IMG/VR virus record: IMGVR_UViG_3300010396_000084 | Location: 1 to 30,980 of that record | Source of the DNA: a virus | DNA length: 30,980 nt | Direction: 5' to 3' (one strand) | Part shown: in pieces, positions 1-5,053 of the stretch | Position numbering within the stretch: position 1 is the first letter of the stretch | How the letters are laid out: each line of letters starts with the position of its first letter | The notes under the pieces: generated by a model | Databases searched by the model: none | Told to the model about the DNA's origin: nothing | The model's input: only the letters and a program-made list of their open reading frames with translations | Made by a program: the position numbers and the translations under genes

Positions 1-96
1 GAATCACAGGAACGCAGGCCACGCCAGCCGCGCGGACAAGGGACGCCGGCACAAGTCGAAACCGGCGCATTCGAGGACGACGACATTCCGTTCTAG
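1..96 (+). CDS. ssb: Single-stranded DNA-binding protein, C-terminal end (partial)
   Basis: Only the last 31 codons are in the window. The frame is open from base 1 and ends at TAG 94-96. The protein end is a polar Gln/Arg/Gly/Pro-rich linker followed by an acidic tip, FEDDDIPF. An acidic tail ending DDDIPF is the hallmark of bacterial and phage SSB, where it binds partner proteins of replication and recombination. The OB fold lies upstream of the window, so the identification rests on the tail alone. SSB genes are common in phage early and recombination modules, which fixes the context of the cassette genes that follow. The stop codon lies inside the first attC-like element. Confidence 0.8.
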   Translation, partial: ESQERRPRQPRGQGTPAQVETGAFEDDDIPF

Positions 97-145
97 CCCA
101 CTGGATCGCATAGCGCAGCGCGTCCGCTGGAATGAGTAGTTAGCC
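91..145 (-). other. attC-like site 1, truncated half-site next to ssb
   Basis: On the minus strand it starts with core GGCTAAC (139-145), then a normal left half (TACTC spacer, then TTCCAGCGGACG). The matching right half expected to end in GTTAG is missing: instead the sequence runs into TTCTAGC, which holds the ssb stop codon. Only a short weak pairing remains (CCACTGGA at 98-105 against TCCGCTGG). It looks like half an attC fused to the end of ssb. It could be a degenerate site, or a non-attC acceptor site. Confidence 0.5.
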
Positions 146-160
146 TGAAAAGGAACAACG

Positions 161-400
161 ATGAACCCGATAGCACGATACAAGCGGTGGAAGCTCTGGC
201 GCGATGCAGCGAAAGCATGGCGTGCTGCCGGACTTGGAACGATGCGATATGTCTGGCACGTGGGTGGCGCGCGCATTGAGTTCAGCGCGCCTGACGCGAA
301 AGACCTTCGAGACTTGCAAAAGGTTGTGAGCCATTTTGCTGATGTGCTGCAAGAACTACTTGATCGCAAGATTACCGTAGAGCCAGATTTCGAAGGCTAA
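161..400 (+). CDS. Cassette ORF A, 79-residue protein of unknown function
   Basis: Start ATG 161 has an AAGGAA ribosome site 7 bases upstream and lies 16 bases after the attC1 core; the TAA stop (398-400) lies inside the core of attC2. The protein is basic at the start (RYKRWKLWRDAAKAWR, a predicted amphipathic helix), followed by a short strand-rich part (MRYVWHVGGARIEFSAP) and a C-terminal helix rich in Leu and acidic residues. It has no signal peptide, membrane segment or Cys cluster. I do not recognise a family. Position in the phage early region suggests an accessory role during infection, but that is inference. Confidence 0.7.
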   Translation: MNPIARYKRWKLWRDAAKAWRAAGLGTMRYVWHVGGARIEFSAPDAKDLRDLQKVVSHFADVLQELLDRKITVEPDFEG

Positions 401-455
401 CGGTTGAGTTGTGCGGCGCGAGCTTGCGAGCGTCCGAACGAACGAATGGTTAGAC
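395..455 (-). other. attC site 2
   Basis: Plus-strand ends are GGCTAAC (395-401) and GTTAGAC (449-455), 61 bases. The inner arms pair as GTTGTGCGGCG (408-418) against the reverse of CGTCCGAACGAAC (431-443), with two extra bases in the right arm and one mismatch. Read on the minus strand it has the usual order: GTCTAAC, CATTC, left arm with extra bases, loop, right arm, GTTAGCC. The stop codon of the preceding ORF is in its first core. Confidence 0.75.
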
Positions 456-468
456 CGAGGACACGACG

Positions 469-753
469 ATGAGCGAACAACCGAAGTGCGAAGTGTGCGG
501 TGAGCCGATGCCGGAAGGCGAGCAGATGTTTAAGTTTCACGGTTATAGCGGACCATGCCCGAAGCCACCGCTGCCGAAGCCTCAATGGGTGGTGCATGTA
601 ATCGGGCCTGACGACGTGCACCCTCAGCCTGACGAATTGACCGCGCTGCGCGAAGCAAACGCCCTGAACAAGGCGCTCGCACGGCGCGAACGGAGCGAGC
701 TCGATCCATTTTGCATGGCGGTTGTAAAAGACCGAACAACCGAAGAGGTCTAA
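469..753 (+). CDS. Cassette ORF B, small protein with a putative Cys/His metal site
   Basis: 94 residues; ATG 469 follows a GAGGAC ribosome site and the attC2 core by 13 bases; TAA (751-753) is part of the attC3 core GTCTAAC. Near the N terminus C7 and C10 (CEVC), H24 and C30 form a CxxC-x13-H-x5-C pattern that could bind zinc, followed by a Pro-rich stretch (PCPKPPLPKP). The C-terminal third is charged and probably helical. The family is not recognised. A small zinc-binding protein could contact nucleic acid or another protein; the sequence does not say which. Confidence 0.72.
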   Translation: MSEQPKCEVCGEPMPEGEQMFKFHGYSGPCPKPPLPKPQWVVHVIGPDDVHPQPDELTALREANALNKALARRERSELDPFCMAVVKDRTTEEV

Positions 754-813
754 CGGCCAAGGTAACCGGAGCGAGCCCGCAGGGTGAGCTTCCGGTTGAC
801 CGCAGAGTTAGGC
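748..813 (-). other. attC site 3
   Basis: Ends are GTCTAAC (748-754) and GTTAGGC (807-813), both perfect matches to the integron core consensus. The inner arms GGTAACCGGA and TCCGGTTGACC pair fully except for one unpaired base in the right arm. Total 66 bases. This is one of the clearest sites in the array. Confidence 0.9.
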
Positions 814-836
814 GTAACCAACGAGAGAGACGAACG

Positions 837-1046
837 ATGGATAAGCAAATTCGATATGCGAAGCGGGTTGTTTTTAGCACCGACGACTCTGCCGTACCTG
901 TACAGATCGTTTGGCCTGATCCGCTTAGCGCGGAGGAGATTCAAGACCTTGAGGAGTTTTTGCAACTGTGGATGCGGGGGCTGAAGCGGCGGCTCGCTCA
1001 TGTGCCAGCGCCGCCAATTACAGAGCCCGCCCCCAATGAAGCCTAA
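837..1046 (+). CDS. Cassette ORF C, 69-residue protein of unknown function
   Basis: ATG 837 was chosen because it is the first start after the attC3 core and has a GAGAGACG ribosome-site-like stretch upstream; the frame is open further left (to 711), but that would run through attC3. TAA (1044-1046) lies in the attC4 core. The protein begins with a basic segment, then a strand (PVQIVWPDP) and an acidic-to-basic helix (SAEEIQDLEEFLQLWMRGL), and ends in a Pro/Ala-rich tail. It has no membrane segment or signal peptide, and I do not recognise a family. The strand then Pro then acidic helix order loosely resembles ORF A, but too weakly to claim homology. Confidence 0.68.
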   Translation: MDKQIRYAKRVVFSTDDSAVPVQIVWPDPLSAEEIQDLEEFLQLWMRGLKRRLAHVPAPPITEPAPNEA

Positions 1047-1097
1047 CACCCGAATTTAGTTGCGCGAGTGAGCGTCAACTGAGATGAGAAGTTAAAA
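1041..1097 (-). other. attC site 4
   Basis: Plus-strand left core GCCTAAC (1041-1047, perfect) and right core GTTAAAA (1091-1097, last base off consensus). Arms ATTTAGTTGCGC and GCGTCAACTGAGAT pair with extra bases only in the right arm. 57 bases. On the minus strand the end reads AAATTCGGGTGTTAGGC, a typical attC right end. Confidence 0.85.
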
Positions 1098-1113
1098 CTC
1101 ACGAGGTGGAGAG

Positions 1114-1362
1114 ATGGACAAACCCACAAAAGTAACGATGGAATGCACTGCCGACGGCTACGCAATCTCGGTGTTTGCCGGCGAACGCTGCATAGCCAAA
1201 CGCAGCTCGACAATGAAAAGCGTGGGCGAAGCGAAAGACGACCAGAAAGCAGACTGGTACGAGACGCTGCCCGATTTCGATGAGCTGGCCGAAGAATTGG
1301 ATGGGCTGACGTTCGGGCCGTTCGGGATTTCCGGCGAGTTGCGAAAGCTGCGTGAGTTCTAA
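1114..1362 (+). CDS. Cassette ORF D, 82-residue acidic protein of unknown function
   Basis: ATG 1114 follows GAGGTGGAGAG, a strong ribosome site, 16 bases after the attC4 core; TAA (1360-1362) lies in the attC5 core. The N-terminal half looks strand-rich (VTMECTADGYAISVFAGER), with basic residues after it. The C-terminal half is strongly acidic (LPDFDELAEELDG) and ends in a helix. Small acidic proteins are common among phage inhibitors of host enzymes, some of them DNA mimics, but nothing here proves that role. No known family was recognised. Confidence 0.7.
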   Translation: MDKPTKVTMECTADGYAISVFAGERCIAKRSSTMKSVGEAKDDQKADWYETLPDFDELAEELDGLTFGPFGISGELRKLREF

Positions 1363-1445
1363 CACCTGAATTGAGCCGGCGCGCAGCCGGACACACAACT
1401 GCCGGGCAGCTACGAAGCGCGCTCGGCTCCAATGAGTTGTTATAC
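1357..1445 (-). other. attC site 5
   Basis: Ends TTCTAAC (1357-1363) and GTTATAC (1439-1445), 89 bases, the longest of the set. Arms ATTGAGCCGGCGCGC and GCGCGCTCGGCTCCAAT pair over 15 bases with two unpaired bases, both in the right arm. A variable terminal part of about 30 bases lies between the arms. On the minus strand it ends TCAATTCAGGTGTTAG, very typical of attC. Confidence 0.9.
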
Positions 1446-1462
1446 GGCGACAGCGAGGAAAC

Positions 1463-2095
1463 ATGGCTGAGAAAGTGACAATCGGGAATGCGGAACTCTG
1501 GCACGGCGACTGCCGGGAAGTGCTGCCGCTTTTGCCGCGCGCCGACCTGATAGTGACAGACCCGCCATATGGAATTGGCTACGCCGCGAATCCGATTGTT
1601 GGCAAGGGGAAGAAAGCCAGCAATCACGAAGGTAAGGCATGGGATGACGAAGTGCCGCCAGCTTGGCTCTTTGGCTTGATGCAGGAGAAGGCGAGTCATC
1701 TTGTGATATGGGGTGGGAATTACTACGACCTGCCGCAAACGCGTGGCTGGATGTCATGGTTCAAGCCGGATGCACCCCCAAGCATGGGAAATTTTGAACT
1801 GGCGTGGACTTCATTTGATCGACCGGCCCGCCAGCTTTCCGTTTCGATCGGAGAAACCAACCCGGAGCGAGTTGGGCACCCAACGCAAAAGCCGCTGCGC
1901 CTAATCGAGTGGTGCGTCGGGTCAGTGCCAGGCGCGCAGACGTGCATTGATCCGTTCATGGGAAGCGGCACAACTGGCGTGGCCTGCGTCCGGCTTGGCT
2001 TGAAGTTTGTTGGGATTGAACGCGAGCGCAAGTATTTCGACATTGCTTGTCGCCGTATTGAGGATGAGCAGCGGCAATGCCGGTTAGCCGTATAA
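1463..2095 (+). CDS. Cassette ORF E: DNA methyltransferase, N6-adenine/N4-cytosine type (beta class)
   Basis: The 210-residue protein has catalytic motif IV DPPYGIGY (residues 33-40) before the S-adenosylmethionine motif I DPFMGSGTTG (163-172), the order seen in beta-class amino-methyltransferases (N6_N4_Mtase family). HPTQKP (139-144), typical of the family, precedes motif I, and VGIERERKYFDIACRRI follows it. It should transfer a methyl group to adenine N6 or cytosine N4 in DNA. No restriction enzyme is nearby, so it is probably an orphan phage enzyme that protects phage DNA from restriction or alters host regulation; specificity cannot be read. ATG 1463 follows GCGAGGAA, 17 bases after the attC5 core; TAA (2093-2095) is in the attC6 core. 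It is the only cassette ORF with a clear function and proves that plus is the coding strand. Confidence 0.93.
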   Translation: MAEKVTIGNAELWHGDCREVLPLLPRADLIVTDPPYGIGYAANPIVGKGKKASNHEGKAWDDEVPPAWLFGLMQEKASHLVIWGGNYYDLPQTRGWMSWFKPDAPPSMGNFELAWTSFDRPARQLSVSIGETNPERVGHPTQKPLRLIEWCVGSVPGAQTCIDPFMGSGTTGVACVRLGLKFVGIERERKYFDIACRRIEDEQRQCRLAV

Positions 2096-2149
2096 CACTT
2101 GAGTTAAGCCGGGTCACGGAGTGACCTCGGCTTGAACGAATTGTTAGCC
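2090..2149 (-). other. attC site 6
   Basis: Ends GTATAAC (2090-2096) and GTTAGCC (2143-2149), 60 bases. Arms GAGTTAAGCCG and CGGCTTGAACG pair with one extra base in the right arm; the loop is itself a small hairpin, GGTCACGGAGTGACC. Read on the minus strand (GGCTAAC, AATTC, GTTCAAGCCG ... CGGCTTAACTCAAG, GTTATAC), the L boxes match, as I remember it, the well-known attC of aadA1. This site fixes the polarity of the array. Confidence 0.93.
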
Positions 2150-2171
2150 ATCACATCACGGAAGGAGCGAA

Positions 2172-2372
2172 ATGGAATACATGGCAGCGCAGATGGACAG
2201 CCAGATTGAAGGCGCACAAAGCGAGAACGAGCGACTGCTGAGCGAGGCAGACGCGCTCCGCGAGATGGTCGGGTGGGCCTACGGAAAGCTGCACATGCAG
2301 AACTACAGCAAGCTGGACGATGCCTTGATGCTCGACAGGATGAAGCTGGTGTTGGAGTACGGGGTTTTGTGA
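2172..2372 (+). CDS. Cassette ORF F, 66-residue coiled-coil protein of unknown function
   Basis: ATG 2172 has GAAGGAG 6 bases upstream and lies 22 bases after the attC6 core. Its TGA stop (2370-2372) falls just before the attC7 core, unlike the TAA stops of the other cassettes. Residues 5-35 are a charged, Gln/Glu-rich helix with heptad-like leucines (SENERLLSEADALREMVGW), so a short coiled coil and dimer formation are likely. Proteins of this kind are frequent among small phage early genes. No enzyme motif is visible, and I do not recognise a family. Confidence 0.72.
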   Translation: MEYMAAQMDSQIEGAQSENERLLSEADALREMVGWAYGKLHMQNYSKLDDALMLDRMKLVLEYGVL

Positions 2373-2373
2373 C

Positions 2374-2443
2374 GGCTAACGTTGGAGGTAAGTCGTGAGA
2401 ACGAGCGCAGCGAGTGAGCATCGGCTTGACCGACTAGTTGGGC
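2374..2443 (-). other. attC site 7 (right edge of array)
   Basis: Ends GGCTAAC (2374-2380) and GTTGGGC (2437-2443), 70 bases. Arms GGTAAGTCG and CGGCTTGACC pair through one G-T pair and one extra base in the right arm. The inner part (GAGCGCAGCGAGTGAGC) holds smaller repeats. No further attC is seen to the right of it, so the array ends at or just after the next ORF. Confidence 0.88.
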
Positions 2444-2448
2444 GGCTA

Positions 2449-2628
2449 GTGCTGCGCTGCCCGAAGTGCGGCAAGCAGAAAACCACGAAGCGGCAACCAG
2501 AGGATTACCCGGAAGCCGTGCGGATGGAGATTGTTTGCCCGAAGTGCGACGACGGAGACTTCCACGAGCCGTTCTATTACGACGCAGATGGAACCCATAT
2601 AACCCGCGATCCTTCACCGGAGAAATGA
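2449..2628 (+). CDS. Small zinc-ribbon protein
   Basis: Two CPKC knuckles (C4/C7 and C30/C33 counted from GTG 2449) make a four-Cys zinc ribbon in a 59-residue protein. The frame is open left to GTG 2395, but that start lies inside attC7, so the ORF upstream of 2449 is attC sequence read by chance. GTG 2449, six bases after the attC7 core, gives a protein that starts directly with the ribbon; its ribosome site is weak. Zinc-ribbon proteins of this size are common in phage early regions and bind nucleic acid or act in transcription. It could be a further cassette gene lacking a closing attC, or the first resident phage gene. Confidence 0.62.
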   Translation: MLRCPKCGKQKTTKRQPEDYPEAVRMEIVCPKCDDGDFHEPFYYDADGTHITRDPSPEK

Positions 2629-2868
2629 ATGATGGGGACGAAAGAGACAATGATGCAACTTGCGCCGGACGTGCCATTCCCGTGGCGCCTTGGCGAAGGG
2701 ATAGATGCGCACCTCATCTTTGATGCGAAAGGCGACCCGATCGCGGAGTTCTACGGCCCAGCCAAAGAACGGGCGCAGGCAATGAGTGCAGTCGTTTGCG
2801 CCGTCAATACCTTGGCCGGCTACAGAGCAGAGATTGTGCCGCCCAACAACAATTCGACGGAGCGTTGA
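2629..2868 (+). CDS. Phage early protein of unknown function, 79 residues
   Basis: ATG 2629 follows the preceding TGA directly (TGAATGATG), with GGAG six bases before it; ATG 2632 is an alternative. The tight junction means translational coupling to the zinc-ribbon gene. The middle reads as strand-turn-strand-helix (AHLIFDAKGDPIAEFYGPAK, then a helix to AVVCAVNTLAGY), an arrangement seen in many small phage hypothetical proteins. No catalytic residues are recognisable. Soluble, with no signal peptide or membrane span. Confidence 0.72.
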   Translation: MMGTKETMMQLAPDVPFPWRLGEGIDAHLIFDAKGDPIAEFYGPAKERAQAMSAVVCAVNTLAGYRAEIVPPNNNSTER

Positions 2869-2877
2869 AGGTCTGCA

Positions 2878-3015
2878 ATGTATCCGCGCATTGATTCATA
2901 TCGCGCGGTGATCGATGGCCGCGAGTGGAAGGCAAGCGTGGGCTGGTCGCGCGTCCTGGACGGTCTGCGCCGCGCATTGCCGCGCTTGGCGAGTCCGAGA
3001 CATTTTGGAGAATGA
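2878..3015 (+). CDS. Small phage protein, 45 residues
   Basis: A short ORF from ATG 2878 to TGA 3013-3015 exactly fills the gap between two early genes. A GAAGG ribosome-like site lies 5 bases upstream, and its stop is one base from the next start. The product starts MYPRIDSYRAVIDGREWK and is basic, with Trp and Arg in the second half. The strand-turn-strand look of the first 20 residues resembles small phage proteins, but no family is recognised. Spacing and coupling are the main support. Confidence 0.5.
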   Translation: MYPRIDSYRAVIDGREWKASVGWSRVLDGLRRALPRLASPRHFGE

Positions 3016-3016
3016 T

Positions 3017-3451
3017 ATGGACAGTGAATTGGTGAAGGCTGAGCTGGACGATTTGCCGGCGCTACAGGCGATTGCATTTTTCGAGATGTATGTCGGCTGC
3101 GGTACTGAGCCGAAATTGCCGCCGCTGTTTGTCGAACATTTCCAGACCGTTGCCGAGAGTCACAAGCGCCTCTCCAGCCGCGTGAAGGAACTGGAGCGGG
3201 AGAATGCGGAGTTGCGCAACGACAAAACGCAACTAGACAAAGCGTGCCGTCAACACCTCACGCGAGCACTGGAGAACGGACAGGCAGCGCAACGCGCCGA
3301 GTCCGAATTGGCCGCGCTTCGCAAGAGGATTGCTGAGGCTCCGACCCACGTCGCCGAATGGACGCTGGCGTACGGCCTGACATTCAACGATGCGGACGGG
3401 ACGCTCGACGGCCATCGCGTCGCCCTGCTCGACATGGGGAAGGAGGGGTGA
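3017..3451 (+). CDS. Coiled-coil phage early protein, 144 residues
   Basis: ATG 3017 was chosen over the open frame further left (to 2915) because GGAG sits 6 bases upstream and the start follows the stop of the small gene before it. After an N-terminal domain rich in acidic and hydrophobic residues (about 1-45), residues 55-110 form a long coiled coil (SSRVKELERENAELRNDK and on). The C terminus (WTLAYGLTFNDADGTLDGH) looks like a short strand module found in other phage early proteins. Function unknown. It overlaps the next start by one base (TGATG), so the two genes are coupled. Confidence 0.72.
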   Translation: MDSELVKAELDDLPALQAIAFFEMYVGCGTEPKLPPLFVEHFQTVAESHKRLSSRVKELERENAELRNDKTQLDKACRQHLTRALENGQAAQRAESELAALRKRIAEAPTHVAEWTLAYGLTFNDADGTLDGHRVALLDMGKEG

Positions 3452-3633
3452 TGGATAACTACACGCGCGAGGACTTGGAGGATGACGTGCGCTGCGCTGC
3501 GTATCGGTTGAGAGAGTACATGCGAGCTGCTGCAATCATTCTCAAATGCTCGCCGCGATCCAAACGGGTTATCGCCATCGGCACGCCGGCAGAAATTCGC
3601 GCGCTGCTTGATGCGAAGGACAACGCGCAGTGA
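3451..3633 (+). CDS. Phage early protein of unknown function, 60 residues
   Basis: ATG 3451 overlaps the preceding stop (TGATG) and has a near-perfect ribosome site, AAGGAGGGG. The protein is mostly helical (TREDLEDDVRCAAYRLREY), with a basic middle (CSPRSKRVIAIG) and ends near DAKDNAQ. No motif is recognised. Tight coupling to genes on both sides (its stop overlaps the next GTG start) places it in the operon that ends with the integrase. Confidence 0.7.
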   Translation: MDNYTREDLEDDVRCAAYRLREYMRAAAIILKCSPRSKRVIAIGTPAEIRALLDAKDNAQ

Positions 3634-3932
3634 GCGAGCGCGATGACCCATGGCTGTCGCGTGTCGCGGTCGAGCACTTGACCGGCACTCGCTGGCGGCG
3701 GCTGCAATGCGAGCGCCTGCGCGCGATGGGCGTTCCGTTCAAGCCAAACGCCGTGGGGCTGCCGCTGGTGGAGGCGTCGCTGTTCTTGACGAACGAGCCC
3801 GTTCGCCTGCATCGTTCGCCGGATTGGGGGAAGGTCAAGCGTGGGAAGGCGGCGAAAGCACAACCGGCACCTGCCGCAGCGAATGATGATGCGGCGCGGC
3901 GCGTACTACCTTTTGGCCTACGCCGAGGGTAA
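3630..3932 (+). CDS. DUF4224-like protein, putative excisionase or integrase partner
   Basis: 100 residues from GTG 3630, overlapping the preceding stop. Residues 11-50 (EHLTGTRWRRLQCERLRAMG, then VPFKPN and a GLPLVEA segment) match the pattern of DUF4224: a LTG-x-R... helix, a W/C...L...GIPF turn and a G-x-P strand. Such small proteins are usually encoded directly before phage tyrosine integrases and are thought to bind DNA as directionality factors; that role is inference. The C-terminal Ala/Lys-rich tail overlaps the start of the integrase by 92 bases, which suggests tight coupling. Confidence 0.68.
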   Translation: MSERDDPWLSRVAVEHLTGTRWRRLQCERLRAMGVPFKPNAVGLPLVEASLFLTNEPVRLHRSPDWGKVKRGKAAKAQPAPAAANDDAARRVLPFGLRRG

Positions 3933-4809
3933 GCAGCGCTGGATACCGCTGGGCCGTGACTACTCCGAAGCCCTGCACAAATACGCGGAAGTCGAGCGCG
4001 GCGAGCCCGTGCCACTGCACACCGTTTCCGGACTGCTCTCGGCCTATATAGCCGACCGCACGCTCACGCTCTCCCCGAAAACCCTACTGGACTATCGGCT
4101 ACAGGCCGACCAACTGAACGCGGTGTTCGGCGATCTGCGGCTTGCGGACGTGCGCCGCCCGGATGTTGCCCGCTATTTGAGCCTGCGCGGGAATGTCGCC
4201 GGCAACCGTGAGCGGGATCTGTTTCGCGCCGCGTGGAACTGGTCGCTCAATTCAGGATTGACCGAAGCGTCGAACCCCATGGCGGGAATGCGCGTGCGCA
4301 ACCCAGAGGGCAAGCGCAAGGCGACGCTGGGATACGTGGAGGATGCCACCTTCCGTAAGCTGGACGAGCAGGCCAATCCGACGCTGCAGATGCTGCTGCG
4401 GTTTCTGTATCTGACCGGCATGCGGATCGGGGATGCACTGGCGCTGGACATCAGCGCAGGCGGCCAGGAAGGAATTGCGTGGCGTACCGGCAAGACTGGT
4501 CGGCCCATGCTGGTCGCCTGGTCGCCGGAATTGGAGCGCACGTGGCAGGCTGCCGCAAATGGCCGCGAGGTCGGGCCTTTGTTCGTGAACCGGAAGGGTA
4601 AGCGCTACAGCTTGGACGGCATCGAGACGATGTTCGCCAGACTGCGCAGGAAGGCCAAGGTGGCCGGCGTCACCCTGCACGGCATCCGCGCCAAGGCGGC
4701 AGACGACGTTGAACTGGCGCACGCTCAGGCGCTTCTAGGCCACGCCGATTCAGGGGTTACCCAACGCCACTATCGGCGCAAGGTGCGGGCGGTGAAGCCG
4801 ACGCGATAA
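3841..4809 (+). CDS. int: Phage tyrosine integrase (site-specific recombinase)
   Basis: 322 residues. Residues 1-45 (RRRKHNRHLPQRM then RRGAYYLLAYAEGKQRW) are a typical phage N-terminal arm-binding segment, which supports GTG 3841 rather than the ATGs at 3883. A core-binding SAM-like domain lies at about 60-150 and the catalytic domain after that: R195 (TGMRIGDAL), K218 (KTGRP), H280 and R283 (LHGIRAKA), H301 (LLGHAD) and nucleophile Y311 (RHYRR). It should integrate and excise the phage at a tRNA gene; the putative attP begins 62 bases after its stop. I see no sign of the extra helix region typical of integron IntI, so it should not act on the attC sites. Confidence 0.95.
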   Translation: MGRRRKHNRHLPQRMMMRRGAYYLLAYAEGKQRWIPLGRDYSEALHKYAEVERGEPVPLHTVSGLLSAYIADRTLTLSPKTLLDYRLQADQLNAVFGDLRLADVRRPDVARYLSLRGNVAGNRERDLFRAAWNWSLNSGLTEASNPMAGMRVRNPEGKRKATLGYVEDATFRKLDEQANPTLQMLLRFLYLTGMRIGDALALDISAGGQEGIAWRTGKTGRPMLVAWSPELERTWQAAANGREVGPLFVNRKGKRYSLDGIETMFARLRRKAKVAGVTLHGIRAKAADDVELAHAQALLGHADSGVTQRHYRRKVRAVKPTR

Positions 4810-4823
4810 AGACGCGCGAAACC

Positions 4824-4840
4824 GTAATGGACACATGAAC
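4824..4840 (+). repeat. Putative integrase arm-type site, left
   Basis: GTAATGGACACATGAAC, matching the copy at 5037-5053 in 16 of 17 bases. It sits between the integrase stop and the attP core, 31 bases from the core. Direct repeats flanking a core on both sides are the normal layout of integrase arm sites. Confidence 0.6.
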
Positions 4841-4871
4841 CCGTCAGTACAGATTCAAGTCATTGATTTAA

Positions 4872-4924
4872 TGGTGCCGCTTGTCCGACTCGAACGGACG
4901 ACCTACTGATTACAAATCAGTTGG
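4872..4924 (-). other. attP: attP core: 3' part of a tRNA-Thr(TGT) gene
   Basis: On the minus strand the sequence holds the whole anticodon arm (stem ACTGA/TCAGT, loop TTTGTAA, anticodon TGT), the T arm (GTCCG, TTCGAGT, CGGAC), the acceptor 3' strand AAGCGGC, and A plus CCA. The D arm and 5' acceptor strand are missing; sequence upstream of the anticodon arm is unrelated. This is the usual phage copy of a tRNA 3' end that restores the gene on integration. The host target is predicted to be a tRNA-Thr(TGT) gene beginning GCCGCTT. Confidence 0.85.
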
Positions 4925-4973
4925 CTTGTTTCACGTGGAACCGTTATGGCGAAAGGCTTTCAGGCATCCCCTA

Positions 4974-4983
4974 GCGTCCATAA
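4974..4983 (-). repeat. Putative integrase arm-type site, inverted copy
   Basis: The minus strand reads TTATGGACGC, matching nine of ten bases of the arm repeat (TAATGGACGC). It lies 49 bases to the late-gene side of the attP core and is in the opposite orientation to the other two copies. Confidence 0.4.
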
Positions 4984-5036
4984 TCCAATCCGGAAGCGCC
5001 TCTGAAACCCGCATTCTGTCGTGTGTCAAAGTCGCG

Positions 5037-5053
5037 GTAATGGACGCATGAAC
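5037..5053 (+). repeat. Putative integrase arm-type site, right
   Basis: GTAATGGACGCATGAAC, one base different from 4824-4840. It lies 112 bases beyond the attP core on the late-gene side. Its presence on the side opposite the integrase indicates that both arms of attP are in the window. Confidence 0.6.

Larger units (their letters stand above)
91..2443 (-). mobile_element. Integron-type gene cassette array without integron integrase (CALIN-like)
   Basis: Seven attC-type elements (one of them half) alternate with six short ORFs over 2.35 kb. Each element has a GTTRRRY-like core at one end, an RYYYAAC-like core at the other, and between them an imperfect inverted repeat with unpaired bases in one arm only. 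Five of the six ORFs with an attC after them stop on the TAA of a core (TAAC); the sixth stops 2 bases before it. Six ORFs start 16-24 bases after a GTT-type core. Read by extra-base asymmetry, array polarity is on the minus strand while the ORFs are on the plus strand. No IntI and no recognisable attI is present. Such clusters are normally found in bacterial integrons; here the flanks are phage genes (SSB on the left, early genes and integrase on the right). Confidence 0.88.

Noticed and set aside
4-369. Minus-strand 121-residue frame over cassette A and ssb
   Set aside because: It crosses the attC1 half-site and the antisense of the SSB tail; composition is chance-like.
1099-1464. Minus-strand 121-residue frame that would be sense with attC polarity
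   Set aside because: It runs through two attC sites, has no good ribosome site, and the plus-strand ORF at 1114 has a strong one and ends on the attC core like its neighbours.
91-2443. CRISPR array or simple dispersed repeat
   Set aside because: The repeated parts are short cores at variable spacing with arms that differ in sequence but pair within each site, and real genes lie between them. That fits attC sites, not CRISPR.
3841-4809. Integrase as the integron integrase IntI serving the attC sites
   Set aside because: It has the N-terminal arm-binding segment and spacing of phage integrases, lies beside a tRNA-type attP, and shows no IntI-specific insert region.
4872-4924. Intact tRNA gene
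   Set aside because: D arm and 5' acceptor strand are absent; upstream sequence does not pair with the acceptor 3' strand.
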